Under the pieces are notes generated by a model that saw only the letters and a list, made by a program, of their open reading frames with translations, did no database searches and was not told the origin of the DNA. Shown here one piece after another: positions 11,456 through 22,265 of a stretch of DNA of 64,000 nucleotides; position 1 is the first letter of the stretch; each line of letters opens with the position of its first letter. Where the stretch lies: contig OW028580.1 of assembly GCA_932294295.1 (NCBI GenBank), positions 36,897,336-36,961,335 on the forward strand. The letters run 5' to 3'. The position numbers were made by a program, and so were the translations under genes. This stretch comes from Alitta virens (taxonomy: Eukaryota; Annelida; Polychaeta; Phyllodocida; Nereididae).

Positions 11456-13579
11456 CTATTTATGGCAGGCCAATGACAAAAAATCACTTTTTGCAGCTAA
11501 GCGCTTCGCCGTTTAAACTAGCGCCGCCGCTTTAAAACAATATTTGCAGATAAAATTGTCCGCTCTCTAAGAAAATTTGAATTTTTGAAATCGGACCAGA
11601 AGTAACGTTTCTAGAGCCAAAAACTTAACAGAAAGTCAATGGACTGTTCAGTCCACAGATACAAGCTATTGTGTGGCTGTGTTGCTATTGGCAACGTCAT
11701 AGGAGCATCATCGCTTCGGTAATACAATCGAATAATACTGAAAAATAAACCATTATCTTTCAAAATCTACTATAAAAAAAATTCTTACAAGAAATATTTA
11801 ACAACCGTAATCTTAGCTATTATATCACATTTACAACACATGCTTATATTTAAATTAGGCCTCTTAAAGACATAAATTCAGCAGGCATATTTCCACTAAA
11901 TTAAATCATTCGCCAAATGTCTACATGACAGTGATTTACTATTGTATTACAGCTTAAGTTAGGATATATTAAATGCTACATGTTGACGAATACATACAAA
12001 TCTTTAAATCCTGTTAACTTTCTAAAGGAGCTATATTGCAGAATCATGCCAAGATGAAATGTAAAATGTTCTATCAATAAATTTTAATCATAGAATTCTG
12101 TATTTACACTGCATATGAAAATTAAGCAGACAAGAATAATATTTTCTAAAATAATTATTTTGGGATTTTTTAAGCCAAATTTTCATATTAAACCTGAACG
12201 AAGAAAACTGGACAACTTTTTTTGAAAAATAATTATTTTTCATACAAGAAATAGATAAGAATTCTCTCAAAAAGACACCCAACATATTTGAATCAGCAAA
12301 AATTACTTTCCCCTATTGCTTAATGCCACAACTCTCAAGTAAAACATTTCCACAATACTGTTCTTTACAAAAAGACAGTGGTTCCAACCATGGACCATAT
12401 ATATCTGTATCTATCTTAGGTACGAGTCCATGTTTCCAACATTTTTGTATTAAGAAAATTTCTAGTATGAATATAATCTTCATTTAGGCATAAGATTCAG
12501 AACCCCACGGCACAGAGCGTGGTGCATAGATTAGAAACATAATATAATTTTAAATAATCTAGTCTCTTTTGTGCTTTAACCATGGACATAATATGTCCAT
12601 GAGTAAACTGACACAACTAGGGAAATCTACATTTTCTGCAATGCACTATACTAAACACTTTACTGAATTTAATGTGGAACATGGTAATCAGGGAGGTAGT
12701 CTCGGTGACATTGATTTTCGTTATGACATCGAAATTTGCCACTTAGAATAAAGTGCAGGGGAATCTCAATGTTGTGGCAATTCAATGTCGCCGAGTGTAC
12801 CTACATACACAAAATATATAAACACTCAAATGCATTACATTTACAACTATACTGACATTACATGCTGCATCGTACAGTGGCACTAGGATCACAAAGTTTG
12901 TAAATCTTAAACTTTTGCATGGCAGCATTCTATCAAACCAGATATTAATAGTGAGCAGAAACTCAAATTATAAGGTCAACTTTTACAGAAAGTTGAGTAT
13001 TGCAGTGTTTGCTTAGGCAGGTCCCAGCCAATGTTTGCAAACCCTTCGGGGGCTTCTTTCCTTATTTATTAGCGCATGCGCAGTGAAATATCTGGATGAC
13101 AATGTAGGTCAATGCTAGAACAGCTGTGCACTATTTTGGGTATTCCACGGTTTCCACCATTGAAAATGATAGAGGGAACCCCGAGCCTCATTTCCACAGT
13201 GTAATGCCATCATCAAGTCTAAGGGGGGTTTCCGAAATTGCCATAACTAAGAAGGATTTTGCAAATGTTAAATTTGTTGTGAAGAGGAACATGTCAGAGA
13301 GTAAGTGAACAAATTTGGTGATTTTCTATTATGGGCTTCTTGAGATACCTAAGCCCCTGTCACACTGGGCGATTTAGCCATAGTGAACCCGTAGTATTAT
13401 GCAATTGTTACGCAACGCGCTACCCGGCTCCAACCCGGCGGCTACAAAACAGCTACCCGTGGATACCCGGCGATACCCAGCGATACCCGGCAAGCAACCG
13501 TGGGACCCGTGGCCAAGCCGGGAAACCCGGCCCCGGTAGCCTTGCATGGCACAACAGTGGAAATCGGACCACCCAATAT

Positions 13580-14292
13580 TTTACATTACACAGAGAAAGA
13601 ACAGTGGATATGCGCCAACTTTGGATTTCTGGTCGACCACATAACCAGAATTCCAAGTCGGCAAGGCAGCAATGTTCTTGCAAAGAAGATTGGCAAGGAC
13701 AACAGCAGCAGTGCTGCAGAAGAATTTCTATGGATGCCCCCCCCCCCCGGCTCCTGTCAAGCGTTCCAAGGGCGGCCCATTCAAGAAGCGTAGACAGGAA
13801 CCCCAGCAGCAACCCCAGCAGCAAAGATGAATGGATGAACTGATGGATTTGGCCATAAGCTCAACTTGTGCCCTGCAGGCATCCATTCATCAAATGGCTG
13901 CTCCTCTCCAGCTGATCTGAACGAAAGGAGAATCCGGGCGATGGGTGATTACATCGTGGCGGAGTGCATGATGATGGACCCGGAAACTTTTGATGAATTC
14001 CATTCGCAACTGATGCCAATGATTTTTCAATTGAAAGGGAACATTATGAGGACAAAACGGTAGCAGCAGCAGCAACCCCAGCAGCAGCACCAGCAGCATT
14101 TCTTCGCTCCTCTCCTCCTCCTCCTCCTCCTGGGCTGCAGTACACGACCATCCTGAGTCTAGAAAAGAATTGGCCACCTGTAACTGCAGCTGGACCTTCT
14201 TCACTGCCTCCTTCTGGCCCTCCGTCAATGATTTCCGGCATGCCAGCCATTAGCTCGACACCACTGAATATGAGCCACTATCTGAACTTGTA
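13580..14292 (+). pseudogene. Harbinger accessory Myb/SANT-like gene, decayed
   Basis: Position (opposite strand, convergent with the transposase) and composition suggest the Myb-like DNA-binding accessory protein of PIF/Harbinger elements. Pieces visible are KEQWICANFGFLVDHI, poly-Q/poly-P spacers, RRIRAMGDYIVAECMMMDPE (frame at 13866-14063) and a tail ending near 14292. They lie in different frames separated by stops, so no full protein is encoded. The accessory protein normally helps the transposase enter the nucleus and bind TIRs. Assignment rests mainly on context. Confidence 0.5.
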
Positions 14293-14298
14293 GACAAC

Positions 14299-14393
14299 CG
14301 GCCTTTTTCAAGGCCAAACAACCCCGGCCATTTTCAAGGCCAAACAACCCCAGTCTTTTTCATTGCCAAACAACCCCGGCCTTTTTCAAGGCC
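14299..14393. repeat. 26-bp tandem repeat, about 3.7 copies
   Basis: Unit CCGGCCTTTTTCAAGGCCAA followed by ACAACC. Each unit is itself palindromic (GGCCTTTTTCAAGGCC). A single inverted copy occurs at about 15497-15520, forming the outer arm of the central palindrome. Confidence 0.85.
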
Positions 14394-15525
14394 ACCAAAT
14401 CCTCCCAAAAGAGCGCCTTGTACACATATTTGTTAACAATTAATCCAAAAAAAAAGTTCCAAAACCCTCCAAACTTTTCTCTATCTTTGTCCAAGTATAA
14501 TATTTTAGTCCAAAATCAATTTCTTCACATCAAGTAACTTGTTTATATTTCCTTTTGATTAGATCACAAATATGTATTGGTCCATTATTTTGTAATATTT
14601 CTTTATTATACACTTGAACTATCTTTCAGTAAATTGCTTATTATCACAATTTACTAAAGTTTTCATATTTCTTTAGCAAACAAAATTGTTACTAACTTAA
14701 GTGTGGTTGTGTCAGGGTTAGTAATTTTGAGAAAAGAAGACATACTTTATATGGTTCAGAACTGCCATAGTTTTTCCTTGTTCAGAAGTGCCATACTTTT
14801 TTTTTTATTCAGAAGTGCCGTACTTTTTTTTTGTTCAGAAGTGCTGTAGTTGTGTCTTGTTCAGAAGTGCCGTATTATTTTTTTCTTCAAAACTGCCATA
14901 GTTTTTTCTAGTATACTGCCATGAAAATGAAAATAATGAAAGTACGGCACTTCTGAACAAGAAACAACTTACGGCACTTCAGAACCAAAAAAAAAATACG
15001 GCACTTCTGAAAAAGAAACAACTATGGCAGTTCTGAACAACCAGCAACTATGGCACTTCTGAACCAAAAAAATTATGTCTTCTTTGCTAAATATTAGTAA
15101 TCCTGACACCACCACACTTAAGTTAATTGCAACTTTGTTTGCTAAAGAAATATGAAAACTTTATTAAACCAAACAAAAAACAAATACGGCATTTCTGAAC
15201 ACGAAAAAACTACGGCACTTCTGAACAACCAACAACTACGGCACTTCTGAACCAAAAAAATAATACAAAGTTCTGAACAAGTTCTACAATGATCAGGAGC
15301 AAGAGATGCAGCCCCTATTTTATATATTTTTGGTAATTAATGTACGGGAAAAACGTCAAATTCCATGAGAGACGAAATCTACCTGGGATGGTTTTTATTT
15401 TGTGTCTTGTTCAGAAGTGCCGTATTGTCAGACAGGAACTTTTTTTTTTATTACACAAGAAGTGTACATGGTCTGCTCTTTTGGGAGGATTTGGTGGCCT
15501 TGAAAAAGGCCAGGGTTGTTTTGTG
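14299..15525. repeat. Large imperfect palindrome between convergent Harbinger genes
   Basis: The left arm (14299-14900) is an inverted, diverged copy of the right arm (14930-15525). Matching landmarks are CCACCAAATCCTCCCAAAAG/CTTTTGGGAGGATTTGGTGG, AAAGTTTTCATATTTCTTTA and its complement at 15140, and TTAAGTGTGGTTGTGTCAGG and its complement. The core is an array of TTCAGAAGTGCCGTA (six copies, 14756-14900) facing TACGGCACTTCTGAA (eight copies, 14943-15253), spaced about 25-27 bp. Confidence 0.85.
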
Positions 15526-15534
15526 GTTTCTTTG

Positions 15535-16839
15535 TTATACCATGTCATCTTGCCATGCCACACTTCCTTCCTCTGAATTAACATAGTCTACCAGGTACTG
15601 CCGTTGAGTCTTGGCTGCACCAGTCATTGCATGGCCTCTAGTGGGTGGTGGCATTTCATCAATTTCTCCAGCTGCCCTCCAAGTTCCTGGGGTGATTAGA
15701 TGCGTGACTGGATCATCCTGGTCCACCATGTTGTTCTGGGCAGTTGGATACCTTACTCTCATCAGATTGTGGAGGCAGCAGCATGCAAGGACTATGGATT
15801 CCACTGTCTTGGTCCTCTGTGGCATGGTAGTCAGGAGACACCTGAACCTTGCTGCATGGATCCCAAATGCATTTTCCACACATATCCTCTGTACATCCTC
15901 TACTCCTTGGTCATGTTTCTGAGGGCAGTGGCTTCATCAGCCAGGTTTTCAAAGGAAAGGCATCATCTCCGACAATGAAGTAGGGAAGAGGTCTTTCACC
16001 AGGAACAATTGGTTCAGGTTGAGGTAACCCAAGGGTCCCTTCTTCTAGTGCTTCCCTCAGGACTGTCGTGCTAAAAACTCCTCCGTCCGATCCAGCTCCG
16101 TAAGCTCCACAGTCTACATTAAGGAACGTGTAGTCAGCATCCACAAGAGCCATGAGTACATTGGAGTGGTATCCCTTGTAGTTGTAGTACACGGAACCAC
16201 CTTTGGGAGGACATCTGATGGCCACATGCTTTCCATCAATGGCTCCAACATAATGAGGAAAGTGCCATCTCGAAAAGAATAGTTCAGCGACTTGTCTCCA
16301 CTCTTCTGGAGTTGTGGGGCAGGCCAGGAGATCATCGGAATACTCTGGAATTATGGCTTCACAGACTTCTTGAATTATCAAGCTGATGGTGTTGTGGGCC
16401 ACTCTAAAGCCATACATGAGGGACTTGTAGCTGTTGCCAAATAGCGGAGGGTGATGGCAAGTCTGTGTCCTGGCTCCAAAGCTTTCCTCAAACGGGTGTT
16501 TTGTTTTCTAATCCTATGATCAATTTTGCCAACGCTCTCTCGGAAAATGGCTGGTTCCATTCTCATAAAGTTGGTATAACTTGCGGTGTCCTCGTGGAGC
16601 AGTTCTCTCAGTAGACGCTCATAATATCCCATCTGAGGTCTTCTCAACAGCCAAGGCTTTACCCAAAACCTCCTCCTCCTCCTCCTGGCTGCCAGTTTTC
16701 TTTCTTCTTATCTCTTCCTCTCCTCCTCCTCCTCCTCAGCTAGTGCTTCCATACAAGCAAGTTGTAAAATAAATGTATAATTGGCCTGAGCAGCTAGTAG
16801 TAGCAAGGCTCTATTTCGTTCTGGTTGATGCATATACAT
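15535..16839 (-). pseudogene. PIF/Harbinger DDE transposase, copy 1, broken
   Basis: Pieces match the plant-PIF/animal-Harbinger transposase (DDE_Tnp_4 type). Reading in from ATG at 16839, a poly-Glu/poly-Arg N-terminus leads to RRPQMGYYERLL, then YVGAIDGKHV (first catalytic Asp), FIVGDDAFPL (second Asp) and ENAFGIHAARF (catalytic Glu). Breaks relative to copy 2 are a TAA nonsense codon in the Glu/Arg-rich stretch, a 7-bp deletion near 16437 and a 1-bp deletion near 15924. Both copies also lack about ten residues just before the catalytic Glu, where the family has a conserved RLSRAR-type segment. The enzyme would excise and insert the element in the nucleus. Confidence 0.92.
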
Positions 16840-17368
16840 GGTCTTTCCTCTTCTGCAGCCGGAGACAGAATGATGAAGAGCAACAGATGCTGCCCCTATT
16901 TATTCATTTTTGGCAAATTCCACGAGAGAGCCGCCGGGTTAACCCGTGAAAGCCGCCGGGTTACCCGTGGAAGCTGCCAGGCTACCCGTGGAAGTTGCGG
17001 GCTACCCCTGGATGCCGTCAACTAATTGGCCGTACCCGGCGGGTAACCCATGGAAGCCCGGCGGGTAACCCGGCGGGTAACCCGGCGGGTAACCCGTAGA
17101 ACCTGGCGGGTAACCCGTAGGGTAACTTGGTGGGTGCTGCCCCGCCCCTTTTTGCCGCCAGAATCCGTCGCTAACCCGGCGGAAAAAGCTGTTACATAAC
17201 CGTTACGTCACTCTACGGGTTCACTACGGCTAAAACAGCCTGATGTGACAGGGGCTTTACTGTCAAACTTACTTCTTAAAGAGTATAAGCAAACATACTT
17301 CATTTGAAGAACTGGCGTTCTTAAATAAAAATACATCTGCTTTTTATTGACTTAATAGCTATAAATTT

Positions 17369-17610
17369 AAGGTCCTCCCCCCAGGGAGATAGGACCTATC
17401 TCTGTGAGCTTATAGCCCACAGACCTATTGTCACGCTTAATAGTGCGTGACAATGATCAGCAGTGCTATTCCTCTATTTCAATTGCTGTTACGGCTGAGT
17501 TTTAATGTATTAAAGAATTAAAAAATGTGTTCCCACCCTTCTGACCACGTGACTTCGTCTACTGTCATGCGCGATAGTGCGCTGGTTGTCATTCCTCTAT
17601 CAGATTTCCC
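17369..17610. repeat. DIRS inverted terminal repeat (element 3' side)
   Basis: 17397-17605 is the reverse complement, with few mismatches, of 22066-22255; landmark phrases are GCTGTTACGGCTGAGTTTTA and CATGCGCGATAGTGC. Confidence 0.9.
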
Positions 17611-17651
17611 ATAAGTAAGGATCTGAGGGGAGGTGGGTGGGAAAATCTGGT

Positions 17652-17783
17652 AAAGGTCTGTGGGCTATAAGCTCAGAGAGATAGGTCCTATCCCCCTGGG
17701 GGGGGGAGGACCTTAACTCTATGTCGCTTAAGCTCACAAACCTATTGTCATGCTTAATAGAGCATGAAAATGATTAGCAGTGC
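17652..17783. repeat. DIRS internal complementary region
   Basis: 17652-17713 is complementary to the outer left edge (17369-17430) and 17714-17783 is complementary to the outer right edge (about 22196-22263). The region therefore carries, end to end, the complement of both element termini, the template thought to guide circle formation in DIRS elements. Confidence 0.9.
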
Positions 17784-18725
17784 AGATGCCCAAAGTGGAG
17801 GAGGGAGAGCCAGAGGCTGTATCCTTCCAGGATTAAAATTGTGGTCAAGGGCGAGATAATACAGAGTGGCAGTGTATGACCTGTGGGACCTGGTATCAGG
17901 GTCAAGGTCGCTGCTATGCACTCCACTGAACTCTCTTTCCCCTCCTTGTTGAAGATTCTCAGTTGAAGGGATGGAGAGACAGTATAACCTGACTGAAGGG
18001 AGCATGTATGTTTGAGCTGCCTGTATGAAGTGCTCATTCTTCTGACTTGATGGGCAGTAATGTGTAGTTATGGCCTGTGTTGATGCGTGAAGCGGAAACA
18101 GGCCTTGATCCAGGAGGCGATAGTCTAGGAGAGTGGATGACCGTTGCCTCTAAATTTCAGGAATAGTCTGGACACGAAATACTATGTAAATGCATCTGGA
18201 TTTAGCAGCCACCTCCACTCTGACTTGGGTGATGGGCCACACGTGAAGACCAAGTACTGGCAGAGTAGTATGTCCTCTGCATCTTGGCCTGAGAAGGGTT
18301 CCAGGGCCAAGATAAAAAAGGAACCTGGGATCATTCCAGGGACTGAGGTATTGGCTAGGAACCCTGGGATAGTCCTCACCAACATGTCGTCTTGGGAGAA
18401 GATGAAATCTCATTGGTCTCGTGAGAACGCCTGTATCTCGTCGCGTCTACAAGATATATGCTAGTGCGAGCAGAAAAATGGTTTTCCAGGTGCACCTCAT
18501 TCTGTTAGCCTGGGAGTCCCATTTAGGTGGTTAAAAGTCCTCTGATCGGAGGATTCGGAGGAATCTGGCTAGGTCCCACTCCGGGACCCGAGGTCGTTCT
18601 GGGGTGCACTTGATGAGTTGCCAGAGGCATGGATGTAGGGAGACAGGTATCCCATCGATGGACCCTAAGGTGGAGGCAATCGATGACCTGTAATTGGGGA
18701 TCATCTTCGGGGCTAGTTTCTTCAC
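17784..18725 (-). pseudogene. DIRS tyrosine recombinase, decayed
   Basis: The minus strand starts with NYRSSIASTLGS and PEWDLARFLRIL, typical of the N-terminal part of DIRS recombinases. It continues after an in-frame TAA at 18532-18534 with PPKWDS and KTIFLLALA. Further on, in other frames, come IPGFLANTSVPG, DILLCQYLVF and ITAHQVRR; the last carries a H-x-x-R-type signature of the catalytic core. Stops and at least two frame changes break the gene. The C-terminal Tyr cannot be assigned with confidence. Confidence 0.8.
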
Positions 18726-18775
18726 CTCGAAGAGGTAGACTAAGAAGTCTGCTAGTTGTTGAACAGAGGCTTTGG

Positions 18776-20787
18776 TCAGATCAAAATCTCTCTCTGTACA
18801 TCATGAGTAAAAGGTGCTCGAGTGAGATTGATACAGTCGGAGGGAAGATGCCCTTTGGGATGTTGCGGTGTAATGGGCAACAGTTCCCGAAAATCCATCC
18901 TGTAGAAATCTATCCCTGAGAGTGGCCACACGTGCAGGTTTAGCAGCCCTGGGTTTTGATGGTAAATGTATGATGTTGGCTGTTTGAGAAGACGGTGCCA
19001 CTGTGGAATTTGCAGAGGGTAGTGGTAAAGCAGATTGCTGATTTCTGGGAACCATGGCTGGTTCGGCCAGAAAGGGGCTATCAGGAGTAACTTCATGGGT
19101 GAATGGCAAAGTTTCCTCAGGACCTCTGGTAGAAGCTTGGTTGGGGGGAAGGCGTATGCGATCTCTTCCTCCCACTCTATTGACATAGCATCTATTTTCC
19201 ATGCCAAAGGATCTGGGCATGGGCTGACATACTTTGGTAACTGATTGTTGAAGTGTGTAGCAAATAGGTCTACTTCCAGATTTGGAAATAGTCGATGAAT
19301 CCTGGTGAATACTGAATGGTGTAGGGTCCACTCCGTCCCTAACACCTGTGAGGACCTGGATAGCAGGTCTGCAATAAGTTGAGGTGACCTGGGAGGTAAA
19401 ATGGCAGTGAGGTCACCCCGTTGTTCCAGCACCATAAGAGGATGTCCCTGGTCTAGTGTTACTGAAATGCTCAAGCTCGGTGGACAGCTCGTAGCTCTAA
19501 CACGGAGATGTGGAGTAATGACTCGGTGTGAGTCCACTTGCCGGACCTCTGGTGGCCTTCGAGGAATGCGCTCAAACCTTGGAGGCTGGCATCTGTCAAC
19601 ATGGTTATGTCAGGAAGAAGAGTGTGTAGAGGGACTCCAGCTGCCAAACGTTGCGTGTCTTTCCACCACGTGAGTGCCTGATGAAACACTGGTTGTAGTG
19701 GGACCACCTGGTCTATTGACTCTCTCAAGTTGGGAACCCAAGTTTTCACATAGAGTTGTAGAGGTCTTATGTGCAGTCTGCCTAGTTTGACAAACTGGGA
19801 AGCATTCAGTAGGCCCAAGAATGACAGTAAATGTTGGACTTTTGGTGACTGAGATTTCAGTAGCAATTGTGTAATAGTCAGACTTTTGGAGATTTCCGCT
19901 TGTGTTGGCCGGATCCAAAATTCCGTCAGGTCTATGTCCATGCCAAGGAAGGTGAACTGTGTCCCAGGGGCTAGGTCGGATTTCTGTCGGTTTACAAGAA
20001 GTCCTTGGTGGCAGAACAGGTCTAGGACTTGTTGGGTGTGTGCTTCGACAATTCGGGGTGAACGTCCTCGGATCAACCAATCGTCGAGATAGCGGTGGAG
20101 TTGGATACCTCTGGATCTTAGATGAGCTGATACTGGATCTAAAAGTTTGGTGAATATCCTCGGGACTATATTCAGGCCGAAGCACATGGCCCTGAATTGG
20201 TAAGATTTGCCATGGATGTGAATGCAGAGAAATTTCTGGTATTCTATGGCTACAGGAATGTGCAGGTATGCGTCTGAAAGGTCTATACTCGTTGCCCATT
20301 CTCCTGGTTGTAATTGGCTTCTGATGAAGCGGTAAATCCTAGAGTCTGTGTGAAGCCTGTTCTGCAGGCGCGAACCTGTAGGCTTGGCAGATTTGCTGCC
20401 GCTGTTGTTGCTGTTGCGGGCCCGAAAAGCGGGCTGCCTAGCCGGCTGTTGCCTAAAGGAAGACTGGCGGGCTGTTGAGGTGTGTGGTTCGGCTGCAGTC
20501 CGGGTGCTAGGTCGTGACCTGAAGGAGGTCAGCGACCTAGATTTGTCCATTAGGGAGGACATCATGAGGTGGTCCCTTTCCTCTCTTGCCACTTGTCTGA
20601 GAACGTCAGATGTGTCGCCGAGGAGCGAAGGTCTGCCATGACACTGTGGGGATCTCATCGCGACCCAGGTTTGGGCTCGATGAGGATCTTCATGACCTCT
20701 GCCCCTTTCCCTCCTGAGCATCAGGGTAGACACGAAGGCTCCAGTAGTGAAGTAAACAAGTTTTCTGTGTTTGTTTCCAGAGCGCAT
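18776..20787 (-). pseudogene. DIRS reverse transcriptase and RNase H
   Basis: Two overlapping minus frames. 19471-20787 carries the reverse transcriptase, with WATSIDLSDAYLHIPV, QFRAMCFGLNIVPRIF and the polymerase motif HRYLDDWL, and enters RNase H with LTDASLQGLSAF and HISVLELRAVH. After a frameshift near 19500, 18776-19537 continues RNase H and the DIRS connector with LIADLLSRSSQ, EVDLFATHFNNQL, YVSPCPDPLAW and LLIAPFWPNQPWFP. A short RNase H segment is missing at the frame junction. The enzyme would copy element RNA into DNA; the frameshift suggests it is inactive. Confidence 0.93.
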
Positions 20788-21770
20788 CCACTACATCGGG
20801 GTCTTGGGCTGGTAGCTTGGACACTTCCTTGATGGTTTTCAGGAGCCAATCCAAGGTAGACTGTGTCCTCACTGCTCTTCTGAGTACTACTTCTGTGTCT
20901 GCCAGTTTGGATACAGGAATCGAGGGCTCACTACCAGTGCACATGTAGAAGGCTTGGCAGACTGAGCCAACAGGGGTAAGTTGTTTCCTCCATAAAACTT
21001 CAGGTTAAAGCCCTTCACGAACTGAGAGATGGGGTGGCTGGTGGAGCCTTCCCCTGGAAGATTTTCTAGAGTGGAGAGTTGTACATCTGGAACGGCAGAG
21101 AAGTGCTCTGGATGGTGGGAAGGCCACCAGCGGCTGTGTGCCTCCGATGCAGCGAGTAATCCCTGGGAAGGACTAGGCTGATGTTGGGGTGGTTGGTCCA
21201 TGCCTGTCAGGATCATGCCCAGGTTGACCACCTGGTGACCTCGTTGGGGTCGCTGTCCTGCTCCATATCCATGGATCTGGTTGGAGAGAGAGCGGAAGTC
21301 TCAGACATTTGGCCCAAACGTTCGATAACAGATGACTGTTGACTGGCCAGGGAGGCTGGCCTGCGGAAAGGAGAACGTTGGTGACGGTAACGTGTGGGTT
21401 CATCCACCAGAACCCTCCTCCTTGCACAACCATGTCGGCGTCGAGGCGATGGAGTCCTACAGTGCGAGGACATGACGGGTCTCAAAGGGGATCTAGATTT
21501 AGATCTCAGAGTCATGTGGTTATCCAGCTGTCTGATTCGTCGGGTTAATCCCTCAATCTAGGCCCAAGGAGTTTTAGTGCCTTCTCTATCTAGTTGGCTG
21601 CAGTTGAGAAGCAGAAGTGAAGTGCAAGTGGCCGGTGTAACCGACGCCACAGGCAACTTCAATGGCGATGCAGAACGTTGGCGAGCTGGCATCAGGCATT
21701 GGCAAAGCGATTTCCCTGCCTTTAACGTCGCAGCAACCTTTGTTTGCTTATCCGACATGATAAGAAGCAT
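20690..21770 (-). pseudogene. DIRS gag-like region, frameshifted
   Basis: Consecutive minus frames upstream of the reverse transcriptase (21558-21770, 21213-21515, 20887-21231, 20690-20944) are rich in Arg/Ser and Pro and contain SPLRPVMSSHCRTPSPRRR and VLRRAVRTQSTLDWLLKTIK. They occupy the gag position of a DIRS element. No zinc knuckle is visible. The assignment is from position and composition. Confidence 0.6.
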
Positions 21771-22065
21771 GTTAATATCGAAGAGGAGTGTAGAAACGTA
21801 GCTAATCTATCACTGATGCAACTAAATGAGCGAGTGACAGTGCTAGTAGCGATCGTCGTATATGTACTAGATCGCTCACAAATCTCCAGAAATCCACGCT
21901 GAAATAAGCGTTACTTACCTGTCTGGGGTGCCTGAAATAAACAAACTATCTGTATTGTAGAAATAAGCCTTTGGAAATCCAGAGATTGTTTGAGAATAAT
22001 CCCAAACTCGTGACAACTCAACCATAACAAACCGAGCTGTCCAAAAGTGTGCTTCCGCTTGGACG

Positions 22066-22265
22066 GCTGATAGGAAATGACAACCAGTGCACTATCGCGC
22101 ATGACCGTAGACGCGGTCACGTGGTCAGAAGGGTAGGAACACCTATTTTAATTCTTTAATTCATTAAAACTCAGCCGTAACAGCTATTGGAATAGAGGAA
22201 TAGCACTGCTAATCATTGTCACGCTCTATTAGGTCAATAGGTCTGTGGGCTTAAGCGACATAGAG
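22066..22265. repeat. DIRS inverted terminal repeat (element 5' side)
   Basis: Reverse complement of 17397-17605; ends with GGGCTTAAGCGACATAGAG, whose complement is found in the internal complementary region. 22266-24074 beyond it holds no gene that I can see. Confidence 0.9.

Larger units (their letters stand above)
13352..17256. mobile_element. PIF/Harbinger transposon, copy 1, with both TIRs
   Basis: The left end reads AGCCCCTGTCACACTGGGCG and the right end is its reverse complement in outline (TGTGACAGGGGCT at 17244-17256). Similarity continues about 45 bp inward through TAGTGAACCCGTAG. Flanks are CTA and TTA, an imperfect TWA-type duplication. Inside are two convergent decayed genes: a Myb/SANT-like accessory gene on plus and a DDE transposase on minus. 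Subterminal CCGGCGGGTAACCCG repeats at both ends (13420-13530 and 16935-17130) are candidate transposase-binding sites. Both genes are broken, so the element is dead. Confidence 0.93.
13601..18820. repeat. Segmental duplication block C, copy 1
   Basis: Repeated in direct orientation at 58796-64000 (truncated by the window end). It includes most of the Harbinger element and the 3' side of the DIRS element. Confidence 0.95.
17369..22265 (-). mobile_element. DIRS tyrosine-recombinase retroelement
   Basis: Order on the minus strand is 5' inverted terminal repeat, gag-like frames, reverse transcriptase, RNase H, decayed tyrosine recombinase, internal complementary region and 3' inverted terminal repeat. 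This layout defines DIRS elements, which replicate through a circular intermediate and integrate with a recombinase instead of a DDE integrase. Outer edges are near TTAAGGTCCTCCC at 17369 and GACATAGAGATT at 22258. The genes carry several frameshifts, so this copy is inactive. It starts about 110 bp beyond the Harbinger right end. Confidence 0.93.

Noticed and set aside
14730..15255. CRISPR-like array (regular 25-27-bp spaced motifs)
   Set aside because: Motifs face each other as a palindrome, spacers are low complexity and the context is a eukaryotic transposon.
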